From CAZZKG01 sp964654825 (GTDB lineage Bacteria > Gemmatimonadota > CAZMKB01): 64,000 nt of DNA. The notes below the pieces were generated by a model, which saw only the letters and a list, made by a program, of their open reading frames with translations, was not told the origin of the DNA and ran no database searches. The DNA lies in contig CAZZKG010000011.1 of NCBI GenBank assembly GCA_964654825.1, forward strand, positions 1 through 64,000. Direction: 5' to 3'. Positions 33,410-41,590 of the stretch are shown here, piece by piece; position 1 is the first letter of the stretch, and each line of letters opens with the position of its first letter. The position numbers and the translations under genes were made by a program.

Positions 33410-33891
33410 TCCGGGGTAGGTTCGGTCTCCTCCTTTACTGCACTTTTCTCGACCGCAAAGTGGTAGACGAGATCTTCTTTGTCATAAACCGAGAACTCGT
33501 ATTCCGGAATCATCCTCAAACAGCGGGTCGGGCACTGCTCCGTACAGAAACCACAGAAGCAGCAGAGTGAAAGGTTGATGTCGTACTTTGTCACCCTCAG
33601 CTTCCTGGCTTTTTTGCCGCTCTCCTCGGAAGTGAACACGGGTTCTTCGTCCTTGTCCCTTTTCTCGGTGACGACGCTGATACAGCTCACCGGGCAGACT
33701 CTCGCACATGCCTGACACCCGATGCAGTCCTCGATGTTGTTGTGGAGCCTGCCTCGGAACCTCTCCGGCATCGTCCATTTTTTATCGGGGTATTGCATAG
33801 TTATCGACGGGACGAAGATATGTCCGATCGTGACCTTCATGCCCACGATAGCCGTCCAGACAGCGTGCCCTATCTCTCTTAGATACTGCAT
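33406..33891 (-). CDS. nuoI: Complex I subunit I, two [4Fe-4S] ferredoxin-like subunit
   Basis: A 161-residue peripheral subunit carrying clusters N6a and N6b. The two motifs are CIGCQACARVCP (Cys56, 59, 62, with Cys66) and CFCGFCTEQCP (Cys110, 113, 116, 120), each CxxCxxCxxxCP. It passes electrons to NuoB. I chose the ATG at 33891 with GAGAGGGG upstream and 10 bases after the nuoH stop; a TTG at 33915 would overlap nuoH. In this operon lacking nuoEFG, NuoI is the likely docking point for the external electron donor. Confidence 0.94.
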   Translation of the reverse strand: MQYLREIGHAVWTAIVGMKVTIGHIFVPSITMQYPDKKWTMPERFRGRLHNNIEDCIGCQACARVCPVSCISVVTEKRDKDEEPVFTSEESGKKARKLRVTKYDINLSLCCFCGFCTEQCPTRCLRMIPEYEFSVYDKEDLVYHFAVEKSAVKEETEPTPE

Positions 33892-33901
33892 TACCCCTCT
33901 C

Positions 33902-34954
33902 TTACCCCGTGACAAAGAGCACCCAGAGCCCTGTCCCGAAGATCACACCGAACGACAGCGGAAGCAGGACCTTCCATGACACATACATCAGCTGATCGAC
34001 CCGCAGTCTTGGCAGTGTCCACCTCAGCCACAGCATGACGAACATGAGGAAAAGAGCCTTCCCCATGAACCACAACAATCCCGGAAGAATGGGATTCGGA
34101 AGGATACCGTTCCACCCTCCAAGAAAGAGGACCGTCGCGATGGTGCACACGATGAACATGTTTGCATATTCGGCCATGAAGAAAAAGGCGAACCTCATGC
34201 CGCTGTATTCGGTGTTGTAACCGGAGACGAGTTCCGATTCAGCCTCGGGAAGATCGAATGGTATCCTGTTTACTTCAGCAAGTCCGGCGATATAATAGAG
34301 AAAAAACCCCACGAACAGAAACGGATTCCTGAAAATGAACCACCTGTGCACTCCGCCCGTCTGAGCTCCGACGATATCCTGCATCGAGAGACTCCCCGTG
34401 TAAAGGATCACGGCGAGGATGCTGAGGGCGATGGGGACCTCATAACTCACGATTTGCGCCGCCGACCGCATCGCGCCATAAAGAGACCACTTGTTGTTGG
34501 AGGCCCAGCCCCCCATGATGATACCGACCACGGCTATGGAGGAGATAGAGAGAATGTAGAGAATACCTATGTTCAGGTCACTGACAATGAGCGTTTCGGA
34601 CCACGGGACTACCACATAAGAAGCGAAGGAGGCTGAGAAGACGACCAGTGGCGCGATGATGAAGAGCTTTCTGTCCGCCAGGGCCGGGATGATGTCCTCT
34701 TTCATGAAGAGCTTGAGGCCGTCGGCGAGGAACTGCAGGATGCCGTGGGGGCCAACCCTCATAGGGCCGAGTCTGTCCTGCATATGCCCGGCCACCTTTC
34801 TCTCGGCGTAGGTTCCGAGCCCTGAGAAGAGAGTGAGTACAACCAGAAGGATCACCACCGCAGAGATCAGCATAACCAGCAGGTACACCAGATCCACCGG
34901 TACGCTCTGCAGGAGGCTGCTTTCGGCTATGAGACCATCGACGAACTCTTTCAT
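33902..34954 (-). CDS. nuoH: Complex I subunit H
   Basis: A 350-residue eight-helix subunit that forms much of the quinone-binding chamber with NuoB and NuoD. Conserved elements are YAERKVAGHMQDRLGP, GPHGILQFLADGLKLFMKED, VNRIPFDLPEAESELVSGYNTEYSG (core of the charged loop, partly cited) and FFMAEYANM. It lies 9 bases after nuoD. Length and motifs are normal, indicating quinone as electron acceptor. Confidence 0.96.
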   Translation of the reverse strand: MKEFVDGLIAESSLLQSVPVDLVYLLVMLISAVVILLVVLTLFSGLGTYAERKVAGHMQDRLGPMRVGPHGILQFLADGLKLFMKEDIIPALADRKLFIIAPLVVFSASFASYVVVPWSETLIVSDLNIGILYILSISSIAVVGIIMGGWASNNKWSLYGAMRSAAQIVSYEVPIALSILAVILYTGSLSMQDIVGAQTGGVHRWFIFRNPFLFVGFFLYYIAGLAEVNRIPFDLPEAESELVSGYNTEYSGMRFAFFFMAEYANMFIVCTIATVLFLGGWNGILPNPILPGLLWFMGKALFLMFVMLWLRWTLPRLRVDQLMYVSWKVLLPLSFGVIFGTGLWVLFVTG

Positions 34955-34963
34955 CTCGCCTCT

Positions 34964-36103
34964 CTACCTGTCTATTTCTCCGAGGACGATATCGAGACTC
35001 CCGAGGATCGCGACAAGATCGGCGATCATCCATCCAGCGGAGATCTCGTTCAGGGCGCTGATGGCCGTGTAACACGGAGATCTGACCTTGAGCCGGTATG
35101 GTTTTGGGGTCCCGTCCGATACGACGTAGAAACCGAGGTCTCCCCTCGGATTCTCGACCCTGAAATACACGTCCCCCTTGGGAGGTTTGATCGTTTTCGG
35201 GATTGCCGATCGGACATCCCCCTCCTCGGGGAGCCGGTCGAGTGCCTGCTCGACTATCCGGGCGCTTTCTTCCATCTCCCGAACCCTCACCCAGTAACGG
35301 TCCCAGCAGTCGCCTACGGTGCCCATTTCTCCTCTGCCGACCGGTATCTCGAAGTCGAACCTGTTGTAGCCCGAGTAGGGCTCGTTTTTCCTGATATCCC
35401 ACGGAACACCCGACCCGCGGAGATTGGGCCCTGTCACTCCGTAACTGACGGCCACCTCCGGAGTAATGACACCTACGTTGGCGGCTCTTTCGATAAATAT
35501 CTTCTGATAGGTGAAAAGATCGTTGTACTCATTTATCTTGGGCCGGAAGTAGGTGATGAAATCCTTCGCTTTCTCGATCCAGCCGGGCGTGAGGTCGGCG
35601 GCAAGGCCTCCCACCCTGATGTAGTTGTAAAGGAGTCTCACCCCCGCCACCTCTTCGAACAGGTCCATGATCCGCTCCCTCTCTCTCAGCGTGTAGAGAA
35701 AAAGAGTCACGGCGCCAAGGTCGAGCCCGTAAGCACCGACGGCGATGAGGTGGCTGGCGATCCTGTTGAGTTCGGCCATGATAACCCTGATGTATTCGAC
35801 TCTCTCGGGTACCTCGATCCCGGCCAGCTTTTCGACTGTGAGAGCGTACCCGAGTTCGTTGTTCATGGCTGCAATGTAATCTAGCCGGTCGACGTAAGGG
35901 ACCACCGTGGCGTAAGTGACATTTTCACTATGCTTCTCCATGCACCGGTGGAGATACCCGATAACGGGTTTCACTTCGTTGACGACCTCGCCGTCGGTCC
36001 GAAGAACCAGTCTCAGCACACCGTGAGTGCTGGGGTGCTGCGGCCCCATGTTGAGGATCATCTCGTCGCTTTTGAGATCTATCGTGTCCTCTATCGACTT
36101 CAT
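34964..36103 (-). CDS. nuoD: Complex I subunit D (49-kDa type)
   Basis: A 379-residue subunit related to the large subunit of NiFe hydrogenases but without the metal-binding cysteines, as in all complex I. Motifs are NMGPQHPSTHGVLR, the quinone-site HRCMEKHSE region, YVDRLDYIAAM and the C-terminal GSLDIVLGEIDR. Its ATG overlaps the nuoC stop (ATGA). nuoC and nuoD are separate genes here, unlike the fused form in enterobacteria. Confidence 0.97.
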   Translation of the reverse strand: MKSIEDTIDLKSDEMILNMGPQHPSTHGVLRLVLRTDGEVVNEVKPVIGYLHRCMEKHSENVTYATVVPYVDRLDYIAAMNNELGYALTVEKLAGIEVPERVEYIRVIMAELNRIASHLIAVGAYGLDLGAVTLFLYTLRERERIMDLFEEVAGVRLLYNYIRVGGLAADLTPGWIEKAKDFITYFRPKINEYNDLFTYQKIFIERAANVGVITPEVAVSYGVTGPNLRGSGVPWDIRKNEPYSGYNRFDFEIPVGRGEMGTVGDCWDRYWVRVREMEESARIVEQALDRLPEEGDVRSAIPKTIKPPKGDVYFRVENPRGDLGFYVVSDGTPKPYRLKVRSPCYTAISALNEISAGWMIADLVAILGSLDIVLGEIDR

Positions 36104-36567
36104 ACTTCCATCCCCCTGTATTCATCGGGGGCTTTGTAGTCTTTCCTAAGGGGATGACCTTCCCAATCATCCGGCAGCAGAATCCTGGTGAGATCAGGGT
36201 GCCCTTCAAACACCACACCGAGCAGGTCATATGCTTCACGTTCGTGCCAGTTGGCCGTTTTCCAGATACTCTCCACCGACGGGACTTTCGGGTCCTCTTT
36301 AGAAACTTCGACCTTCACGGTGAACCTGTGAAACTTCTTCATTGAGTGGAGACTGTAGGTGAGAACTACCGTCTCCGCATAGTCGGTTGCGGAGAGGCAC
36401 ATGAGTGAGTCGAACACAAGCTCCTGATCAGTTGCCAGAAAACCAGCCAGGTCCGGGAGAAGTTGTGGTTTTATCGTGAGAGAGGGGTCGATCGCTTCCG
36501 CGGTAAACTCACCGACTTCCTCACCGAAGCGCCCCTTCACACGACTGTAGATATCTGAGGGTTCCAT
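36100..36567 (-). CDS. nuoC: Complex I subunit C (30-kDa type)
   Basis: A 155-residue peripheral subunit. The family signature is WHEREAYDLLGVVFEGHPDL followed by RILLPDDWEGHPLRKDY. It has no cofactor and helps assemble NuoB and NuoD. Its start directly abuts the nuoB stop, and its stop overlaps nuoD, so translation across the three genes is coupled. Confidence 0.96.
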   Translation of the reverse strand: MEPSDIYSRVKGRFGEEVGEFTAEAIDPSLTIKPQLLPDLAGFLATDQELVFDSLMCLSATDYAETVVLTYSLHSMKKFHRFTVKVEVSKEDPKVPSVESIWKTANWHEREAYDLLGVVFEGHPDLTRILLPDDWEGHPLRKDYKAPDEYRGMEV

Positions 36568-37053
36568 CTATTCTTTAACCAGTACTTTTTGGTTTTTTAT
36601 CTTTTCCTGCAGCTTCATTAGCCCTTCCATGAAAGCCTCGGGCCTCGGTGGACACCCCGGTACGTATACATCCACCGGGATAACCAGGTCGACGCCCTTC
36701 AGCACGTGATAACCGTGCTTCCAGTACGGTCCGCCGTTGGTCGCACAGCTGCCGATTGCGATTACGTACTTGGGCTCGGGCATCTGCTCATACAGCCGCT
36801 TGATCCGCGTCGCCATCTTGAGGGAGACGGTACCGGCGATGAACATGAGGTCAGACTGGCGGGGTGTGGCCCTGAACATAGACCCGAAGCGGTCCAGATC
36901 ATACCTCGATGCGCCCACACACATCATCTCGATTGCGCAGCAAGCCAGGCCGAAGAGCATGTACCAGACCGAGCTCCGTCTCGCCCAGTTCAGCACCCAA
37001 TCGGCCTTGGTGAAGAATACATTGTCAGGTAGCTTGTTTTCAAGAAGGCCCAC
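36568..37053 (-). CDS. nuoB: Complex I subunit B, N2 cluster subunit
   Basis: A 161-residue peripheral subunit that holds the terminal [4Fe-4S] cluster N2, which reduces quinone. The ligands are the vicinal Cys38-Cys39 (GLACCAIEMM), Cys103 (IGSCATNGG) and Cys134 (VPGCPPRPE). Length is normal. It lies 31 bases after nuoA. Confidence 0.97.
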   Translation of the reverse strand: MGLLENKLPDNVFFTKADWVLNWARRSSVWYMLFGLACCAIEMMCVGASRYDLDRFGSMFRATPRQSDLMFIAGTVSLKMATRIKRLYEQMPEPKYVIAIGSCATNGGPYWKHGYHVLKGVDLVIPVDVYVPGCPPRPEAFMEGLMKLQEKIKNQKVLVKE

Positions 37054-37084
37054 GACACGATCCCCCTCGTCTCCGTTTTCCTGT

Positions 37085-37456
37085 TCAACTTTTCCTGGGT
37101 TTGATCCAGTCGAGGTCGCCGTTCTCCCAGACGTAGGCGAGTCCCACGAAGAGGATGGAGACGAATATCAGCATCTCCACGAAACCGAGCACACCGATGT
37201 CCTTGAAGATGACCGCCCAGGGGAAGAGGAAGACGACTTCGACGTCGAAGATTACGAATATGAGCGCAATGATGTAGAACCTGACGTTGAACTGCACCCA
37301 TGAGGATCCGACCGGGTCCTCACCGCACTCGTAGGTGGTATATTTCTCGGGGCTGGGCTTCTTCGGCCGAATCATCCGTCCCATGAGAATAGTGACAACG
37401 AGGAATACCACCCCCAACGAAAGAAAGACGAGTACGTTTGCATACTGGAACAGCAC
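37085..37456 (-). CDS. nuoA: Complex I subunit A
   Basis: A 123-residue three-helix membrane subunit. The signature YECGEDPVGSSWVQFNVRFY is present, followed by FDVEVVFLFPWA with the conserved acidic residues. I chose the GTG at 37456 because GAGGAGG lies 7 bases upstream; upstream in-frame codons (to 37510) run through the promoter. It is the first gene of the operon nuoABCDHIJKLMN, with a strong promoter at 37482-37510. No nuoE, nuoF or nuoG is present between nuoD and nuoH or elsewhere in the window. Confidence 0.95.
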   Translation of the reverse strand: MLFQYANVLVFLSLGVVFLVVTILMGRMIRPKKPSPEKYTTYECGEDPVGSSWVQFNVRFYIIALIFVIFDVEVVFLFPWAVIFKDIGVLGFVEMLIFVSILFVGLAYVWENGDLDWIKPRKS

Positions 37457-37481
37457 AGGACATCCTCCTCTTTGATGAGGC

Positions 37482-37510
37482 AAGTTAACGGGTGCCTTGA
37501 TGTTTGTCAA
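37482..37510 (-). promoter_or_regulatory. Sigma-70 type promoter of the nuo operon
   Basis: Minus-strand TTGACA (37510-37505) and TAACTT (37487-37482) with a 17-base spacer, followed by about 25 bases of leader to the nuoA GTG. A divergent promoter lies 60 bases away. Confidence 0.65.
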
Positions 37511-37567
37511 GAACTTTTTTTCACAAACTCCCTCTCAGTTCTCCTGTACTCCTGTCACGGCTCACGG

Positions 37568-37597
37568 TTGACATCACGCCCGGGAACCCTTTATCTT
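37568..37597 (+). promoter_or_regulatory. Sigma-70 type promoter of the kinase-dCMP deaminase genes
   Basis: TTGACA (37568-37573) and TATCTT (37592-37597) with an 18-base spacer. The ribosome site GGGGGACGAGC follows just before the ATG at 37623. Confidence 0.55.
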
Positions 37598-37622
37598 ATC
37601 ATCAATCGCAAGGGGGACGAGC

Positions 37623-38189
37623 ATGCTCATCGGACTCACCGGGCCGAACGCGGCAGGGAAAGGTGCTGTAGCAAAGTATCTCACGAAGCAGGGATTCACC
37701 TGTCTTTCGCTATCCGACGTCCTGCGTGAAGAACTCAGCGGGAGAGGTCAGCAGATCGAACGTGAGGCTCTCGTGGCACTCGGAAATGAGTTCCGGGAGA
37801 GGAGCGGACCGGGTGTCTTGGCCGAGAAGATCCTCGAGCGTATCATCGCCGGGAGGTCCTACGTCATTGATTCGATTCGTCACCCTGCCGAGGTGGAGGT
37901 TTTAAAAAGAAGAACTGATTTTCACCTCGTACGCGTGAACGCACCTGTCCGGGTGCGGTTCGAACGGACGAGGAGACGGGGAAGAGAAAATGATCCCACC
38001 GATCTCGAGGCCTTCCTCGAGCTGGAGAGACGCGAGCTCGAGGGACAGGGAGATGATCACCAGCAACTCGGCCTTACCATGACGCTCGCCGATTACACGA
38101 TAGAAAACGACGGAAGTGTACAGGAACTCGAGATGAAAGTCGATCTGATGATGAGCGATTTTGAGAACAGGAACAGAGGTGATGGATAA
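37623..38189 (+). CDS. P-loop nucleoside/nucleotide kinase (AAA_18, dephospho-CoA kinase-like)
   Basis: A 188-residue P-loop kinase with Walker A GPNAAGKGAVAKYL (residues 7-20) and a later DSIRHPAEVE that resembles the DxxR-type region of dephospho-CoA and dNMP kinases. An arginine-rich lid (RFERTRRRGREND) follows. It is followed after 2 bases by a dCMP deaminase. I recall such kinase domains next to or fused to dCMP deaminases, which suggests a deoxynucleoside monophosphate substrate; dephospho-CoA is the alternative. No C-terminal extra domain is seen. Confidence 0.82.
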   Translation: MLIGLTGPNAAGKGAVAKYLTKQGFTCLSLSDVLREELSGRGQQIEREALVALGNEFRERSGPGVLAEKILERIIAGRSYVIDSIRHPAEVEVLKRRTDFHLVRVNAPVRVRFERTRRRGRENDPTDLEAFLELERRELEGQGDDHQQLGLTMTLADYTIENDGSVQELEMKVDLMMSDFENRNRGDG

Positions 38190-38191
38190 CA

Positions 38192-38662
38192 ATGAATGAA
38201 ACCGAACACACGAACAACCGTCCACCGTGGGATGAATATTTCCTGGACATCGCGAAAGTGGTAGCGGCGAGATCCAACTGCATCAGGAGAAAAGTCGCTG
38301 CGATTATCGTTCTGGACAAGAGGATCATTTCCACCGGCTACAACGGTACACCGAGAGGTACGAAAAACTGCAGCGAAGGCGGTTGTCCACGATGCCAGGA
38401 ATCACCCGAGAGCGGGAAACGGCTCGATGAGTGCTTCTGCAGTCACGGAGAAGAGAATTCCATCGTCCAGGCGGCTTACCACGGCATCAGTGTAAAGGGC
38501 GGTGTCCTCTATTCCACCTGTTCGCCGTGCCTCATCTGTACCAAAATGATCATCAACGCCGGTATCTCTGAGGTGGTTTACAACGAGGTGTATCCGCTGG
38601 CTGAAACATCACTGACGCTGCTAGAGGAGGCTGGAGTGAAGGTCAGGAATCTCAGGATATAG
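38192..38662 (+). CDS. dCMP deaminase (ComEB family)
   Basis: A 156-residue zinc deaminase converting dCMP to dUMP for dTMP synthesis. Zinc and catalytic residues are His85 and Glu87 in SHGEENSIVQA and Cys110 and Cys113 in STCSPCLIC. The substrate loop STGYNGTPRG is typical. Extra cysteines (NCSEGGCPRC) form the second, structural zinc site of this family. It follows the kinase by 2 bases. Its product feeds thymidylate synthase, here ThyX at 15120. Confidence 0.93.
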   Translation: MNETEHTNNRPPWDEYFLDIAKVVAARSNCIRRKVAAIIVLDKRIISTGYNGTPRGTKNCSEGGCPRCQESPESGKRLDECFCSHGEENSIVQAAYHGISVKGGVLYSTCSPCLICTKMIINAGISEVVYNEVYPLAETSLTLLEEAGVKVRNLRI

Positions 38663-38750
38663 ATACCCGGTTGAGGCCGCTTCGAGAAACTGTTTTTCTA
38701 AACCGTTACCTCCATTCACTCGACCTCGGGGCTGAAGAACCGGAGGGATG

Positions 38751-39866
38751 ATGTACAGCGCCGTATTCTCGGAAATAACGCTCAAGGGGAAAAACCGGAA
38801 GGACTTCGAGAGAGCCCTCATCAGGAACGTCCGCTCGATGCTGGGATGCGAGGTAACGATGCATGGCGGGAGACTCCTCATCCACACCGACGATCCGGGA
38901 GCTTCCGCCCAACTTTCGAAGGTGTTCGGGATAGACCACTTCTCGCGGTGCATACCGGTGAAACCGGAGATAGACGAAATAAGGAAAGCGGTTAGTACCC
39001 GGTCATACGCGGGGAAATCGATCCGGGTCACTACAAGGCGCGCCGACAAGAGCTTTCCGCTCACATCGCAGCGGGTAAACGAGATCGTGGGGGCCGATCT
39101 CGTCGAGCGGAGAGCATCCGTCGACCTCACTAACCCTGATCAGACGATCTTCATCGACATTCTTGAAGACCGGGCACTCATCGCGTACGAGCGGGTCAGG
39201 TGTCATGGTGGTCTACCGGTCGGCACGGCCGGCAATGTGCTCACTCTTCTCTCGGGGGGAATCGACTCACCGGTTGCCGCGTGGATGATGATGAAGCGCG
39301 GTTCAAAGATCGACTTTTTCCACATGCATAACCTTCCGGGCAACAAAGACGTTCTCGAATCGAAGATTATGCGGATACTCGCGGCCCTGAAGGAGTACCA
39401 TCCCCCGAAGATGAGGCTTCTCCTCGCCCCGTACGTCGAATTCTTCGATTCCTTCCTCTCGATGGAGACACGCAGCGAACTGGTTCTGTTTCGGAGATTT
39501 CTGCTGAAACTCGCCGGCAGGCTTGCGGAAACTCATCACATGAGAGCTCTCGTGACCGGTGACAGTCTGGCGCAGGTAGCATCACAGACCCTCGAGAACC
39601 TCTACGCCACCGACGAAGCTTCCCGGATGCCGGTCTTCCGGCCGCTCATCGGGTTCAACAAGCAGGAGATCATCGATCTGTCGAAAGCGATCGGTCTCTT
39701 CGACATTTCGATCGAGCCCTACCAGGACTGCTGTTCACTCGTTGCGCAGACACACCCGAAGACGAAGGTGAAGCTGCATGAGGCGAAGCGGATCGAGGAA
39801 GAGATGAAGATCGAAGAAGTGATCGAGAAGACGTTCGATCAAGTAGAAGTGATTGAAATCGATTAA
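38751..39866 (+). CDS. thiI: tRNA 4-thiouridine sulfurtransferase, rhodanese-less
   Basis: A 371-residue ThiI with an N-terminal ferredoxin-like and THUMP domain (ITLKGKNRKDFERAL) and a PP-loop adenylation domain (LLSGGIDSPVAAWMM). The cysteine pair in YQDCCSLVAQTHPKTK is near the C-terminus. The rhodanese domain of E. coli ThiI is absent, as in most bacteria, so sulfur probably arrives from a desulfurase such as NifS at 50013. The start is the second of two ATG codons (38751), with GGAGG 4 bases upstream. It could also serve thiazole synthesis. Confidence 0.93.
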   Translation: MYSAVFSEITLKGKNRKDFERALIRNVRSMLGCEVTMHGGRLLIHTDDPGASAQLSKVFGIDHFSRCIPVKPEIDEIRKAVSTRSYAGKSIRVTTRRADKSFPLTSQRVNEIVGADLVERRASVDLTNPDQTIFIDILEDRALIAYERVRCHGGLPVGTAGNVLTLLSGGIDSPVAAWMMMKRGSKIDFFHMHNLPGNKDVLESKIMRILAALKEYHPPKMRLLLAPYVEFFDSFLSMETRSELVLFRRFLLKLAGRLAETHHMRALVTGDSLAQVASQTLENLYATDEASRMPVFRPLIGFNKQEIIDLSKAIGLFDISIEPYQDCCSLVAQTHPKTKVKLHEAKRIEEEMKIEEVIEKTFDQVEVIEID

Positions 39867-39869
39867 AAA

Positions 39870-39910
39870 AGAACCGGCTCCTCGGTCAAAAAAGACGAAA
39901 GAGCCGGTCT
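39870..39910 (-). terminator. Intrinsic terminator for the secreted protein gene at 39956
   Basis: Arms ACCGGCTC (39873-39880) and GAGCCGGT (39901-39908) pair around a 20-base loop. Read on the minus strand the hairpin is followed by TCTTTTTT, so it terminates the minus-strand gene; it lies just past the thiI stop. Confidence 0.65.
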
Positions 39911-39955
39911 ATCGGTGCCCTCACCTACATAACCCTAGTGTTCCGTCCCGGGATA

Positions 39956-40564
39956 CTAAGGACAGTGTAACAAAAACGGGGGCGGCGGCTCGCTGAGCGG
40001 CCAGCCGCAGAATCCCTGTATCGGAGGCACGCTCAAACCGTGATTGTATGCGCTGGCCCGGTCGAGCCAGTGACTGCCCGGCATATACGGGATGTTGTCT
40101 CCCCAGGACCAGTCGACCATGAGTATCCAGCACCACCCGGTGGGAAGCCCCGGGAGATATCCCCAGTACACACTCCCCATTACCAAGTAATCCTGGACCT
40201 TTGTCGCATTTGCCTTATAGACGGCGGTTCCCGTGTTGAGAATTCCCGGAACGGGGTTACACAACTTATCGATCGTCTGGAGGGTGACTTCACAGGTCTC
40301 ATTCTGAGGATCCGGGACGATCTGGAGCGACGACCAGAGGCAGAAATATTCCTCCTCGCGATTACCGGTCCGGAGTTCACTCCCTTTCGCCGGATACAGG
40401 TCCATACTCTCGACGACGAGTTGCCCCCGGCTCTCATCCGGCTTAAACATCCCGGCAATCACGCCGGTGTCGAGCGCTTTCACCTTCTCTGCCACGGTCC
40501 CCGACCAGAGCGTCATCAGCAGTATGGGGACACAGAGAAAAATGACGATCAGCCACTTCTTCAT
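39956..40564 (-). CDS. Secreted tryptophan- and cysteine-rich protein of unknown function
   Basis: A 202-residue exported protein. Residues 1-25 form a signal peptide (basic MKKW then a hydrophobic stretch). The mature part has no motif I recognise. Its C-terminal half is rich in Trp, Cys and Pro (GWCWILMVDWSWGDNIPYMPG, cited only in part; ending FCGWPLSEPPPPFLLHCP), with six cysteines overall, compatible with disulfides outside the cytoplasm. GAGGAGGGAATC precedes the ATG. It lies 50 bases after the TrmB-type regulator gene on the same strand, so it may be regulated with it, and it ends at a terminator. Confidence 0.7.
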   Translation of the reverse strand: MKKWLIVIFLCVPILLMTLWSGTVAEKVKALDTGVIAGMFKPDESRGQLVVESMDLYPAKGSELRTGNREEEYFCLWSSLQIVPDPQNETCEVTLQTIDKLCNPVPGILNTGTAVYKANATKVQDYLVMGSVYWGYLPGLPTGWCWILMVDWSWGDNIPYMPGSHWLDRASAYNHGLSVPPIQGFCGWPLSEPPPPFLLHCP

Positions 40565-40614
40565 GATTCCCTCCTCGTTTCAGGATGATACATTTTTCGA
40601 ATCGATGGAACTTG

Positions 40615-41484
40615 TTACTCATTATGTGGGTGAGCCTGCTCCCACAGCGTGTTGAACAGGATTTTCAAACCTTTGGCAAGAGCGGAGTGTTCGATGATCT
40701 GTGTGGTTAAGGCAGGCTGTCTCGAAACGGGGTCTTCGAGCGCCAGGATAACAGTTTTCTCGTCGAAGATGCCCATCTTGAGCGGTAACTCGTCGATGAT
40801 CCGTACCTCCTCTCCCCTTCCGGTGGCATTGTTCAAAACCTGCTGCCACCACTCGAGGTCAGTCTTTTCCGTGGGTGTCTCATAGATACCCCTGATTAAT
40901 ATCCCCTGTTTGAGCGACTCCACCTGAGGTCCGGCCTGCTCCCTCAGCTTCTCCCTCGGTACCGAGTAAGGAGGTTTGGTGAACACGAGGATCTCCCTCC
41001 TAGCCTCGCGTACCAGTTGCATGAAGCGGGTGTGAATCTGATGCGGATCTTTGATAACCTCGATGTAGTTGAGAGGATTGTTATTCGAACGGCTCTTCTC
41101 ATACTGCGGTTTCAGCTTATTCACGATGGAACCGATCCGCTTCCGCTGTGCTTCTATCCGCTCGATCACCTGCTGTTCCTGCAGGTGTATTTTTTTCAAT
41201 TCCGATTCCTTTTCGAAATCGATCGACAGGATGAATTTCTCCTCGAGTATCGACGGGTCGGTGGCGCTGTATCTCCTGGTACTGCCGGGTAACTCGACAC
41301 ACATCCCCTTGGCCATCAGTTTTTCGAGTGCTTCATAGGCACTCGCTCGGGGTATCCCGCCCAGGTGAGAAATTTCTGACACGGTGAGAGCGTTCCGCTC
41401 CAGGAGAGAGAGGTAACATTTGACTTCGTAGGCGCTGAGGACCTTCTTCAGACCTTCGAGGAGATCGCTGGTGTTCATCGGCAC
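40615..41484 (-). CDS. TrmB-family transcriptional regulator
   Basis: A 289-residue regulator. Residues 1-75 form a winged helix-turn-helix of the TrmB type (LSAYEVKCYLSLLERNALTVSEIS, partly cited; PRASAYEALEKLMAKG). A coiled-coil linker (about 90-130) leads to a C-terminal phospholipase D-like/sugar-binding regulatory domain (REARREILVFTKPPYS, GIYETPTEKTDLEWW). Family members control sugar or central metabolism genes. A promoter with an overlapping inverted repeat precedes the gene, suggesting autoregulation. Met codons at 41484 and 41478 are both possible starts. Confidence 0.88.
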   Translation of the reverse strand: MPMNTSDLLEGLKKVLSAYEVKCYLSLLERNALTVSEISHLGGIPRASAYEALEKLMAKGMCVELPGSTRRYSATDPSILEEKFILSIDFEKESELKKIHLQEQQVIERIEAQRKRIGSIVNKLKPQYEKSRSNNNPLNYIEVIKDPHQIHTRFMQLVREARREILVFTKPPYSVPREKLREQAGPQVESLKQGILIRGIYETPTEKTDLEWWQQVLNNATGRGEEVRIIDELPLKMGIFDEKTVILALEDPVSRQPALTTQIIEHSALAKGLKILFNTLWEQAHPHNE

Positions 41485-41497
41485 GATCCTGAATTAA

Positions 41498-41530
41498 TTG
41501 TTGTTGTTTGCATTAGTATGGCAACAACAA
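41498..41530. promoter_or_regulatory. Candidate operator of the TrmB-family regulator
   Basis: A perfect 9-base inverted repeat: TTGTTGTTG at 41498-41506 and CAACAACAA at 41522-41530, separated by 15 bases. It begins just past the -10 box of the regulator promoter and covers the expected transcription start, which is a typical autorepression layout. Confidence 0.5.
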
Positions 41531-41534
41531 CATA

Positions 41535-41563
41535 ATAATACCAAATTTTTACGTTCCTGTCAA
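41535..41563 (-). promoter_or_regulatory. Strong sigma-70 promoter of the TrmB-family regulator
   Basis: Minus-strand TTGACA (41563-41558) and TATTAT (41540-41535) with a 17-base spacer, near consensus. The inverted repeat at 41498-41530 overlaps its start site. Confidence 0.7.
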
Positions 41564-41590
41564 GGAAAAAGTCGGCGAATAAATTGAATA

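Noticed and set aside
34578..35402. 274-codon minus-strand frame across the nuoH/nuoD junction
   Set aside because: Alternative reading of two strongly supported complex I genes; Arg/Gly/Pro-rich without domains.
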